DNA of 6,226 nucleotides from Flavobacteriales bacterium (lineage in GTDB: Bacteria > Bacteroidota > Bacteroidia > Flavobacteriales_D > Crocinitomicaceae): assembly GCA_947458985.1 (NCBI GenBank), contig CANHBA010000130.1, forward strand, positions 1 to 6,226, given 5' to 3'. Shown here piece after piece: positions 1-5,883 of this stretch; the stretch's first letter is position 1; each line of letters opens with the position of its first letter. A model generated the notes under the pieces. It ran no database searches. It was not told the origin of the DNA and was given only the letters and a program-made list of their open reading frames with translations. The position numbers and the translations under genes were made by a program.

Positions 1-1
1 A

Positions 2-70
2 GAATCTACCGGCAAACATCTTCTCGACCTCGTTAATTCCCTGTACCTCATTTACACATTGAATCCGTAA
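2..70 (+). CDS. 3' end of an upstream gene (partial, product unknown)
   Basis: One forward frame is open from the window edge to a TAA at 68-70 and encodes about 22 residues ending in LIYTLNP. The other two forward frames close earlier, at 36 and 62. The stop lies four bases before the next ATG, which is the spacing expected of two genes in one operon. The fragment is too short to show a family, and 22 open codons can occur by chance, so this rests mainly on the spacing. If real, the 442-residue gene downstream is probably transcribed together with it, which would explain why no promoter is visible before that gene. Confidence 0.4.
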   Translation, partial: ESTGKHLLDLVNSLYLIYTLNP

Positions 71-74
71 AGCA

Positions 75-1403
75 ATGTACCGTAAGTTTTTGACTCTTGT
101 TTTAATTGCAGGCAGTTTGGGTTTGGTTTTGTTTGTCAAGTCTTTTTTGTTTGAGCAGCCCAAAACACCTCGCCTCATTGACCGCCTCCCAAGCGCCGAT
201 TTTCTTGGAAAAGCGAATATTCTAGAGCTGGCCAAGGAAACCAATTCCATGCTCCAATACAACAAGATGTCCATGCGGGACTTCACTACCTATGAATTTT
301 TATTAGGTCAGGGCAAACAATACGGCATCGACCTAGAATCCAATTTGTATCTTTTTGCCAATGAAGACGGCAATTGGGGTGCATTAATACGCTTAACCGA
401 TTCTTCAAAAGTACAACTTGGAATTGAACGCTTGTCAAAGTATGCCGCACTCCAAGACTCCGTTGTCGGAGGCAATAAATTCTTTTATATCGAGAAGGAG
501 CAATCTTACTTGCATTACGGCAAAGATTACGCACTGATCTATCAAGGGACCGACTTCATCAAAACCTTGAATCATGTGGTTTCTGCCCATCACGGTTCGC
601 AGCAAAAAGTTTGGAAACAGTTTTTAAAGCAAAAACAATTCAAAGATGAACACCTCGTCATTTATGCCAATTGGCCAAAACTCAAGCGCTTTGACATCCA
701 AACCGCTATGTTTGCCCACGATAGCGACTCATTAGGTTTCAAATTGAAGAGTTACATTAAAAAACGCACACCGCTTTATTTCTCCCTCAAAAGCTCAGGA
801 CTCAGCTACACTAGTAATCTTCAGACTGACCGCCTAATCGACATCCATTTAGATGTCAGTGAATTTAAACAACAACGCCAAGACTCCGTATATGTCCAGT
901 TGGCTCAATTAAGTCGAAAAATTGGCTTCCCATTTGAGCGCTTTTTAGCTGCCTGGAACGGTGACCTCGTTTACCAAGAAGGAGGAAAGCAAATACAAGA
1001 AGTACGTTATATCGAAACTATTCTCGACGACGATTTCAATGAAACAGAAGTAGAGCGCTTGCGCTACGACACCGTAGCAGGTTTTGCTGTATTGGCTTCA
1101 ATGAATAGCTTAGCGCCACAATTCATAGGAAAATTGACCCAAAAAGGACTATTGCGCCAAGATGAACATGGCTATCGTTTTCTGTTTTCGCCTTTATTAC
1201 ATTTTCAGAAGTCAGGTCCGTATTACCAGTATTTTTCTGCAGCAGTATCTCCACCTGTTGTGCGCAGCAAACAAAACCAGGTACTTTGGAAATATAAAGG
1301 CACCAAATACTATTTTAAGATTGACAAAATTACGCGCTACGAAATCTTTGGTAGCTTGCAAATTCCGGTGAGGTCTATACTTCGTCGCAACAAGCTGATT
1401 TAG
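75..1403 (+). CDS. Uncharacterised membrane-anchored protein, 442 aa
   Basis: I do not recognise this protein as a member of a named functional family. Residues 5-26 form one strong hydrophobic segment after a short basic start (MYRK), which reads as an uncleaved signal anchor or a signal peptide. There is no lipobox, and there is no cysteine anywhere in the 442 residues. The remaining ~415 residues are soluble-looking, rich in K, Q, Y and F, with alternating hydrophobic stretches suggestive of beta-strand-rich domains, and end in a basic tail (RRNKL). A periplasmic location is the simplest inference. The overall look (N-terminal anchor, long mixed alpha/beta ectodomain) resembles large uncharacterised Bacteroidota families such as the DUF3352 or DUF4836 types, but that is an impression and not a match. 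The ATG at 75 is chosen because the hydrophobic anchor follows it directly and it lies four bases after an upstream stop; the sequence before it (GTAAAGCA) is A-rich with no good Shine-Dalgarno. The gene converges on dusB with a 10-bp gap. Confidence 0.85.
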   Translation: MYRKFLTLVLIAGSLGLVLFVKSFLFEQPKTPRLIDRLPSADFLGKANILELAKETNSMLQYNKMSMRDFTTYEFLLGQGKQYGIDLESNLYLFANEDGNWGALIRLTDSSKVQLGIERLSKYAALQDSVVGGNKFFYIEKEQSYLHYGKDYALIYQGTDFIKTLNHVVSAHHGSQQKVWKQFLKQKQFKDEHLVIYANWPKLKRFDIQTAMFAHDSDSLGFKLKSYIKKRTPLYFSLKSSGLSYTSNLQTDRLIDIHLDVSEFKQQRQDSVYVQLAQLSRKIGFPFERFLAAWNGDLVYQEGGKQIQEVRYIETILDDDFNETEVERLRYDTVAGFAVLASMNSLAPQFIGKLTQKGLLRQDEHGYRFLFSPLLHFQKSGPYYQYFSAAVSPPVVRSKQNQVLWKYKGTKYYFKIDKITRYEIFGSLQIPVRSILRRNKLI

Positions 1404-1413
1404 TACAAAGGCA

Positions 1414-2406
1414 TCAAGCGAAAATAAATTCGTCTTGGTGTTGTTCAATGTAAGACAGTATGCCGAGAATTTCATCGAGTTCTGAGCTCGTTACCAAACG
1501 GGTACGGTAGTCTTTAAAGTGTGAAATCCCTTTGAAATAGTTGGTGTAGTGCCTTTTCATTTCGGCAATTCCAAGCTTAGGACCTTTCCATTTGATGCTC
1601 ATGATTAAATGTTCGCGGCATGCTAAAACACGTTCGGCTAGGGTAGGCCCTGCGAGTGTTTCGCCCGTTTGAACATAATGTTTGATTTCTCTAAAAATCC
1701 AGGGATATCCAATAGAAGCACGGCCGATCATGACGCCATCTACACCATATCTGTTTTTGTAAGTTAATGCTTTTTCAGGACTGTCGATATCGCCGTTGCC
1801 AAAAACAGGAATGTGCATGCGCGGATTGTTTTTCACTTCAGCAATAAGCGACCAATCTGCTTCACCTTTATACATTTGTTTGCGCGTGCGCCCGTGTATA
1901 GAAATGGCTTCAATGCCGATGTCTTGAAGGCGTTCGGCAGCATCGACGACATTTTTGGTGTCGTCGTCCCAGCCTAAGCGCGTTTTGACAGTTACTGGAA
2001 GGGAGGTGGCTTTGACAATTTCTTGTGTTAGGCGCACCATTTTGGGGATGTCTTGAAGCAAGCCGGCGCCTGCACCTTTACAGGTTACTTTTTTGACGGG
2101 GCAACCATAATTGATGTCGATGAGGTCTGGCTGTACGGCCTCTATAATTTGTGCAGATTGCACCATGCTGTCGGTCTCTGAACCAAAAATTTGAATGCCA
2201 ATTGGCCGCTCGTATTCAAAGATATCGAGTTTTTGGCGGCTTTTGGCGGCGTCGCGGATCAGGCCTTCAGAGGAAATGAATTCGGTGTACATGAGGTCTG
2301 CGCCATACTGCTTGCAAAGTGCGCGAAAAGGCGGGTCGCTGACGTCTTCCATGGGTGCCAAAAGCAATGGAAAATCACCGAGTTCGATATTGCGTATTTT
2401 AACCAT
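1414..2406 (-). CDS. dusB: tRNA-dihydrouridine synthase B
   Basis: This FMN-dependent enzyme reduces specific uridines in the D-loop of tRNA to dihydrouridine, using NADPH in the cytoplasm. The 330-residue length fits the DusB/NifR3 branch. Visible hallmarks are the N-terminal FMN-binding strand LLLAPMEDVSD (15-25), the active-site motif DINYGCPVKKV with the catalytic Cys102, and Lys141 in VKTRLGW and His171 in SIHGRTR, which correspond to the conserved FMN/substrate residues of the family. The phosphate-binding stretch NGDI (204-207) and GVMIGRASIGYPWIF (224-238) follow, and then the helical C-terminal domain that contacts tRNA. The start ATG (2404-2406) lies 8 bp after the stop of manC, so it is likely the last gene of a sprT-manC-dusB operon. 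No key residue is missing. Assignment to DusB rather than another Dus comes from overall sequence feel and length; the Dus identity itself is secure. Confidence 0.96.
   Translation of the reverse strand: MVKIRNIELGDFPLLLAPMEDVSDPPFRALCKQYGADLMYTEFISSEGLIRDAAKSRQKLDIFEYERPIGIQIFGSETDSMVQSAQIIEAVQPDLIDINYGCPVKKVTCKGAGAGLLQDIPKMVRLTQEIVKATSLPVTVKTRLGWDDDTKNVVDAAERLQDIGIEAISIHGRTRKQMYKGEADWSLIAEVKNNPRMHIPVFGNGDIDSPEKALTYKNRYGVDGVMIGRASIGYPWIFREIKHYVQTGETLAGPTLAERVLACREHLIMSIKWKGPKLGIAEMKRHYTNYFKGISHFKDYRTRLVTSSELDEILGILSYIEQHQDEFIFA
1415..1437. terminator. Weak hairpin at the convergent gene junction
   Basis: CAAG and CGAA (1415-1422) can pair with TTCG (1429-1432) and CTTG (1434-1437), giving eight base pairs with one bulged T at 1433 and the loop AATAAA. 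It sits where the forward 442-residue gene and the reverse dusB gene end, 10 bp apart, so it could slow transcription from both sides. It has no adjoining T tract on either strand and lies over the last codons of dusB, so it may simply be coding sequence that folds by chance. Confidence 0.2.
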
Positions 2407-2414
2407 ATTTGCTG

Positions 2415-3485
2415 TTAGTTGACGCCCATTGCTTTGAGGTATTCCTTGAGTTTTTGCTCGCTGCTCAAGCGCAACACCATGAGTTTGTCTGCGGTATCGA
2501 CAACGATGTAGTCCTGAAGGCCATCTAGCAATACGGTTTTATTGTGCGGTACGTTGATCAGGCAATTTTCGTAATCAAAAGCATACACATTTTGACCGAT
2601 AATTGAATTTTGTTGCGTGTCTTTATCTAAGTGAGTGGTTAGGCTGCCCCACGTGCCGAGGTCGCTCCAGTCAAAATCGGCGAGCACCATACTTACGTTT
2701 TGTGCTTTTTCCATGACGGCAAAATCGATGGAGATGTCAGGGCAAGCGGCAAAGGCATCTTTTAAGAAGTCGATTTCCTGATTGCTGCCATAGACTTCTG
2801 GCTGTGCAGTAAATATTTGGTAAATGTCGGACTGATACTGTGCTAGCGCATCGAGGATGACCGCTGACTTCCAAACAAAGATTCCGGCATTCCAAAAGAA
2901 GTTGCCTGCATCGAGAAAGGCTTGAGCAGTGGCTAAGTTGGGTTTTTCTCGAAATTGTAAAACTGGGCAAGCACTTCCTTTTTGCGTTTGTTCAGTTTTT
3001 TCAAATTCGATGTAGCCATAGCCTGTGTCGGGTCTGGTGGGTTCGATGCCGAGTGTAACAAGTTTGCCATCTTGGGCAGTTTGCCACGCCGTTTGAATGA
3101 TTTCTTCGAAACGCGCCTCGTTGATGATGAGGTGGTCTGCAGGAGAAATCAAAAGGGTTGCATCGGGGTCGAGTGCGTGAATTTTTGCAGCTGCATATGC
3201 GATGCATGGTGCTGTATTTTTGCGCTCTGGCTCACACAAAACTTGGCTACTGGTGAGTTCGGGTAATTGTTCGAGAACGAGCGCTTCGTAAGAGGTGTTG
3301 GTTAGGATATAGATGTGTTCTGCTGGAATGAATTTTTGCAAGCGCTCAAAAGTGAGGCGCAGCAAAGATTTACCAATACCGAGGACATCTAGAAACTGCT
3401 TTGGATTTTCTGAGGTAGAAAGTGGCCAGAATCGGCTTCCGACGCCACCAGCCATAATAAGGCCATATGTATTTTTACTGTTCAT
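2415..3485 (-). CDS. manC: Mannose-1-phosphate guanylyltransferase
   Basis: It makes GDP-mannose from mannose-1-phosphate and GTP in the cytoplasm, feeding capsule, lipopolysaccharide, exopolysaccharide or GDP-fucose synthesis. The N-terminal nucleotidyltransferase signature is complete: LIMAGGVGSRFWPLS (9-23) followed by PKQF (28-31). Also visible are the metal/nucleotide region SPADH (114-118), DTGYGYIE (153-160), FREKP (178-182), NAGIFVWK (199-206), SIDFAVMEK (252-260) and FDWSDLGTWGS (271-281), all typical of this family. At 356 residues it is the short, single-function form: it lacks the C-terminal cupin-type phosphomannose isomerase domain of the ~470-residue bifunctional enzymes. Its start overlaps the end of the sprT-like gene by 11 bp, so translation may be coupled. 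No Shine-Dalgarno is seen before the ATG, as is usual in Bacteroidota. No phosphomannomutase or glycosyltransferase gene lies next to it, so the GDP-mannose consumer cannot be read from this window. Confidence 0.95.
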   Translation of the reverse strand: MNSKNTYGLIMAGGVGSRFWPLSTSENPKQFLDVLGIGKSLLRLTFERLQKFIPAEHIYILTNTSYEALVLEQLPELTSSQVLCEPERKNTAPCIAYAAAKIHALDPDATLLISPADHLIINEARFEEIIQTAWQTAQDGKLVTLGIEPTRPDTGYGYIEFEKTEQTQKGSACPVLQFREKPNLATAQAFLDAGNFFWNAGIFVWKSAVILDALAQYQSDIYQIFTAQPEVYGSNQEIDFLKDAFAACPDISIDFAVMEKAQNVSMVLADFDWSDLGTWGSLTTHLDKDTQQNSIIGQNVYAFDYENCLINVPHNKTVLLDGLQDYIVVDTADKLMVLRLSSEQKLKEYLKAMGVN

Positions 3486-4104
3486 GCGTAAGGGGTGTTA
3501 TGGCGGCAAGCGCATGTACTAAATAAATACGGTTGCTGCCAAATTCTGTACAAAGATAACGAGTTCTTCGGAGTTCACCTTTGATAAAGTGTTTGTTGTT
3601 CAGGTAGAAATGTGCATTTCTTGGCAGGCTTTCTAACGTAATTTCTTCTTTGAGGTCAAAAGTGCGCAAGACCCTACTAAGGTGTACATCGCCACCACTC
3701 GAGGCCTTCAGCCGCACAAAGCTTTTTTCCAAAACGTGGTGTAGCTCTGGCGGGAGTGCTCTGCTTTCTAAAAGTGGCAATAAACGGTGTCGAAAAGCGG
3801 TTTTCCATTCGAGCCCGTGAGCAGCTACTTTCCAGCCGTACTGGCGGTAGGTATCGAGATGCGCGAGTTCGTGAAGGGCGGTAATTAGAAAACTATATGG
3901 GTTGAGGTCCCCGTTGACGGTAATGATTGGTTTGGTTTGCAGTGGATGGGTGCGAAAATCGCCGAGTTTGGTTTTGCGTCCGGGCACAATTTTAAACTGA
4001 ACACCAGCACCTAAAATGCAATCGGCTAAATAGGGCGTAAAAGCTGCCGGAGCAAATTTTTCGAGGGTATCAATGAAGTGTTGGCGCTTGGACTGCATGA
4101 CCAC
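3475..4104 (-). CDS. SprT-like zinc metalloprotease domain protein
   Basis: The protein carries the zincin motif HELAH (78-82) with a third likely zinc ligand at His96 (AHGLEWK, 96-101), the arrangement of the SprT/Spartan family. Eukaryotic Spartan cleaves DNA-protein crosslinks; the role of the bacterial SprT proteins is poorly known, so a repair role here is inference. Typical SprT proteins end in a zinc ribbon with paired cysteines. This one has only Cys29 and Cys185, so a C-terminal four-cysteine ribbon is absent, although the strand-rich tail (about 165-200) sits where it would be. The longest frame begins with GTG at 4104, but an ATG two codons in (4098, 207 aa) is the better start because a perfect Bacteroidota -7 element overlaps the GTG. 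The gene overlaps manC by 11 bp and diverges from mlaE. Confidence 0.88.
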   Translation of the reverse strand: MVMQSKRQHFIDTLEKFAPAAFTPYLADCILGAGVQFKIVPGRKTKLGDFRTHPLQTKPIITVNGDLNPYSFLITALHELAHLDTYRQYGWKVAAHGLEWKTAFRHRLLPLLESRALPPELHHVLEKSFVRLKASSGGDVHLSRVLRTFDLKEEITLESLPRNAHFYLNNKHFIKGELRRTRYLCTEFGSNRIYLVHALAAITPLTHEQ

Positions 4105-4118
4105 AAAAATAATGTTTA
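4088..4118 (+). promoter_or_regulatory. Weak candidate promoter of mlaEF
   Basis: TTG at 4088-4090 is followed, after 19 bases, by TAATGTTTA (4110-4118), which resembles the Bacteroidota -7 element only if one extra base is allowed between TA and TTT. The TTG lies inside the sprT coding region and the -7-like part lies in the intergenic gap, overlapping the opposing sprT promoter. The start would fall a few bases before the GTG of mlaE. There is no better TAnnTTTG on this strand in the preceding ~100 bases, so this is the best available site but not a strong one. Confidence 0.2.
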
Positions 4119-4132
4119 ACTTAGCGTAGTGA
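4104..4132 (-). promoter_or_regulatory. Candidate promoter of the sprT-manC-dusB operon
   Basis: Read on the reverse strand, 4111-4104 is TATTTTTG, an exact match to the Bacteroidota -7 consensus TAnnTTTG. A TTTC lies 19 bases upstream of it, a one-mismatch version of the -33 TTTG at the usual spacing. Transcription would then begin about 5-7 bases downstream, near 4099-4097, which is essentially at the ATG of sprT (4098). That would give a leaderless or nearly leaderless message. The -7 match is direct; the transcription start is inferred from the known spacing. An eight-base motif with two free positions in AT-rich DNA can occur by chance. Confidence 0.45.
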
Positions 4133-4872
4133 AACTCCTACAACAATTTGGTCGTTATATACTCATGCTGAGTGTCGTTTTTACGCGGCCAAATCGCTGG
4201 CGTTTCTTTTGGAAGCACACCTTTCTAGAAATCGATCAAATCGGGATCAACTCCTTGCCAATTGTGGCCCTCATGTCTACTTTCATGGGAGCTGTCATCG
4301 CATTGCAGACCGCATCTAGTATGGAGAGCCCCTTGCTCCCAGACTACACCGTTGGCTTTATTACGCAATCGAGTACCATCTTGGAGTTTTCTCCAACTAT
4401 TATTTCATTAATTCTTGCTGGTAAAGTTGGCTCAAATGTAGCCTCCGAAATTGGCACAATGCGCGTTACCGAACAAATCGACGCCCTAGAAATCATGGGG
4501 GTCAATTCCCTGAATTTCTTGGTTTTGCCCAAAATCACAGCTGCATTGGTATTCTTTCCAGTTTTGGTCGTTTTCTCTATGGCGCTTTCCATGTTTGGGG
4601 GTTGGCTGGCCTTATTGGTTTCAGACCTCACCACCACCGAAATCTACATTCTCGGAATCCGCTCTTTTTTCAATCCGTTTCACATCACATACGCCCTTAC
4701 CAAAACGCTTGTTTTTGGTTTTCTAATTGTCAGTATTTCCTCCTTTTACGGCTATTACGTCAAAGGGGGTTCACTCGATGTAGGTAGGGCTTCTACGCAA
4801 GCAGTTGTGAGTAGTAGTGTCGCGATCCTTATTGCCAATTTTATACTTACCCAACTCATGTTGCTCTCATGA
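4129..4872 (+). CDS. mlaE: MlaE-family ABC lipid transporter permease
   Basis: This is the inner-membrane permease subunit of an Mla-type ABC transporter, which moves phospholipids between the inner and outer membranes together with an MCE-domain protein and the MlaF ATPase. The 247 residues fit the family. The family core is clear: GKVGSNVASEIGTM (98-111) leading into TEQIDALEIMG (114-124), and late in the protein the glycine-rich GYYVKGGSLDVGRASTQAVV (208-227). Hydrophobic segments lie at about 42-62, 88-97, 130-165, 186-206 and 225-246, with an amphipathic N-terminal helix (about 1-30) as is usual. Translation must begin at GTG 4129 or at an internal codon: an in-frame TAA lies at 4117-4119 and no ATG falls between it and the GTG; the first internal ATG (codon 13) would cut into the N-terminal helix. 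It overlaps the ATPase gene by 4 bp (ATGA), so the two are translationally coupled. Confidence 0.94.
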   Translation: MKLLQQFGRYILMLSVVFTRPNRWRFFWKHTFLEIDQIGINSLPIVALMSTFMGAVIALQTASSMESPLLPDYTVGFITQSSTILEFSPTIISLILAGKVGSNVASEIGTMRVTEQIDALEIMGVNSLNFLVLPKITAALVFFPVLVVFSMALSMFGGWLALLVSDLTTTEIYILGIRSFFNPFHITYALTKTLVFGFLIVSISSFYGYYVKGGSLDVGRASTQAVVSSSVAILIANFILTQLMLLS

Positions 4873-5636
4873 TTGAAGTCAAACAAGTTTCCAAAAGCTT
4901 CAATGGTCAAAAGGTACTTTTTGACATCGATCACGTGTTTGAAGAAGGACAGGTTAATCTCATCATTGGGCAGTCGGGTCAAGGAAAATCTGTTTTAGCT
5001 AAGTGCATTGTAGGTTTATATGAAGCCGACGCAGGTCAAATTTTATTCGATAAGCGCAATTTTACCGAAATGGATCGCAATGAGCGCAGTAATATCCGTC
5101 AAGAAATTGGCATGCTTTTTCAAGGCGCAGCCCTTTTTGACTCCATGACCGTAGAACAAAACGTCATGTTTCCGCTGCAAATGTTCACCAAAATGACCAA
5201 AGCCGAAATTCAAGCGCGCGCCGATTTCTGCCTAGATCGCGTCAATTTAGCGGGGCGCAACAAACTCATGCCCTCAGAGTGTAGCGGCGGTATGCAGAAA
5301 AGAGTCGGTATTGCCCGCGCCATTGCCATGAACCCGCGCTATTTATTTTGCGATGAACCGAATTCTGGCCTCGATCCCAAAACTTCTATTGTCATCGACA
5401 AACTCATCCGAGACATCACGCAGGAGTATAAAATTACCACTGTAGTTATTACCCACGACATGAACAGCGTCATGGAAATCGGCGATCACATCCTCTTTAT
5501 TCATCAAGGTAAAAAATGGTGGGAGGGCGACCGCCACTCCATTATCAATGCCACCAACCCCGAAATTGAAAGTTTTGTTTATGCGTCGTCATTTATGAAA
5601 GAAATTCGTTCGCTGCTTCAAAAAAAAGCGCAATAA
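4869..5636 (+). CDS. mlaF: MlaF-family ABC transporter ATPase
   Basis: This is the cytoplasmic ATPase that drives the MlaE permease. All ABC motifs are intact: A-loop aromatic Phe11, Walker A GQSGQGKS (34-41), Q-loop Gln85 in MLFQGAALFDSMTV, signature CSGGMQKR (138-145), Walker B YLFCDEP with Asp162 and Glu163, D-loop SGLDP (166-170) and H-loop His196. The signature beginning SGGM rather than the usual SGGQ, and the FQGAALFDS stretch after the Q-loop, are characteristic of the MlaF branch and set it apart from generic importers. The 255-residue length is normal. The start ATG overlaps the mlaE stop. In many bacteria the next gene is mlaD, encoding the MCE substrate-binding subunit; here the next items are a terminator-like hairpin and a tRNA gene, so mlaD must lie elsewhere. 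Confidence 0.95.
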   Translation: MIEVKQVSKSFNGQKVLFDIDHVFEEGQVNLIIGQSGQGKSVLAKCIVGLYEADAGQILFDKRNFTEMDRNERSNIRQEIGMLFQGAALFDSMTVEQNVMFPLQMFTKMTKAEIQARADFCLDRVNLAGRNKLMPSECSGGMQKRVGIARAIAMNPRYLFCDEPNSGLDPKTSIVIDKLIRDITQEYKITTVVITHDMNSVMEIGDHILFIHQGKKWWEGDRHSIINATNPEIESFVYASSFMKEIRSLLQKKAQ

Positions 5637-5652
5637 TTCCTTGCTTTTTTTT
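5620..5652 (+). terminator. Probable intrinsic terminator after mlaF
   Basis: A run of eight A followed by GC (5620-5629) can pair with GC followed by eight T (5643-5652), leaving a 13-base loop that contains the mlaF stop codon (5634-5636). The T run serves as both stem and tail, and the A run on the other side makes it roughly symmetrical. With only two GC pairs the stem is weak, but its place directly at the end of the mlaEF unit and before a new promoter fits termination. An alternative smaller stem is GCAA (5630-5633) with TTGC (5641-5644). Confidence 0.45.
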
Positions 5653-5660
5653 ATTTCAAC

Positions 5661-5691
5661 TTTTGTATTATTGATTTCTTTCTTATCTTTG
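5661..5691 (+). promoter_or_regulatory. Bacteroidota-type promoter for tRNA-Leu
   Basis: TATCTTTG at 5684-5691 is an exact match to the -7 consensus TAnnTTTG, and TTTTG at 5661-5665 supplies the -33 element with an 18-base spacer, within the range known for this phylum. The expected transcription start is near 5697-5699, giving a 5' leader of about 40 bases that would be trimmed off the tRNA. This is the best promoter in the window and a main reason for assigning the sequence to Bacteroidota. Confidence 0.82.
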
Positions 5692-5738
5692 CAGCCCCAA
5701 CAGGGTCTTGTGCAAACGGCATAAGGTTTACATAAATT

Positions 5739-5820
5739 GCGGATGTGGTGAAATTGGTAGACACGCCAGACTTAGGATCTGGTGCCGAGAGGTGTGCGGG
5801 TTCGAGTCCCTCCATCCGCA
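5739..5820 (+). tRNA. tRNA-Leu (anticodon UAG)
   Basis: The full class II cloverleaf can be folded by eye. The acceptor GCGGATG (5739-5745) pairs with CATCCGC (5813-5819), with A5820 as discriminator. The D stem is GTG (5748-5750) with CAC (5762-5764). The anticodon stem CCAGA/TCTGG (5766-5770, 5778-5782) encloses the loop CTTAGGA with anticodon TAG at 5773-5775. The long variable arm (5783-5795) is typical of leucine, as are the discriminator A and the loop GGTAGAC. The T loop TTCGAGT (5801-5807) is standard, but the T stem GCGGG/CCCTC has a C-U mismatch at its second pair. CCA is not encoded (CTA follows), so it must be added by the CCA-adding enzyme. With a U at position 34 it can read CUA and probably other CUN leucine codons. 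Confidence 0.97.
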
Positions 5821-5824
5821 CTAA

Positions 5825-5857
5825 GGTCTCGTTGGTTCAACGAGGCCTTTTTTTTTT
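5825..5857 (+). terminator. Strong intrinsic terminator after tRNA-Leu
   Basis: GGTCTCGTTG (5825-5834) pairs with CAACGAGGCC (5838-5847) over ten base pairs, one of them G-U, around the three-base loop GTT. Ten T follow directly (5848-5857). This is a textbook Rho-independent terminator. It begins only five bases after the tRNA 3' end and ends 26 bases before the trigger factor ATG. Confidence 0.92.
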
Positions 5858-5864
5858 AATATTA
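5857..5864 (+). promoter_or_regulatory. Very weak candidate -7 element for trigger factor
   Basis: TAATATTA matches TAnnTTTG at all but two fixed positions and lies 22 bases after a TTG (5832-5834) that is inside the preceding terminator stem. If used, transcription would begin near 5870 with a leader of about 14 bases. It is listed because no better site exists between the terminator and the trigger factor start. Confidence 0.15.
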
Positions 5865-5883
5865 GGCTTAACAAAACGATCGC

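Noticed and set aside
1212..1475. Reverse open frame of 87 codons across the convergent junction
   Set aside because: It overlaps the ends of two better-supported genes, has no start signal, and its translation shows no domain or coherent hydrophobic pattern.
2191..2422. Two overlapping forward frames of 75 codons opposite the dusB start
   Set aside because: Both are antisense to the conserved N-terminal FMN-binding region of dusB, and they overlap each other in different frames, so neither is credible.
2982..3266. Forward open frame of 94 codons opposite manC
   Set aside because: It is antisense to conserved manC motifs (SPADH, DTGYGYIE); its cysteine- and glycine-rich translation looks like a shadow of the real frame.
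4344..4637. Reverse-strand open frame of 97 codons inside mlaE
   Set aside because: It lies wholly antisense to a gene with clear family motifs, and its translation has no recognisable features.
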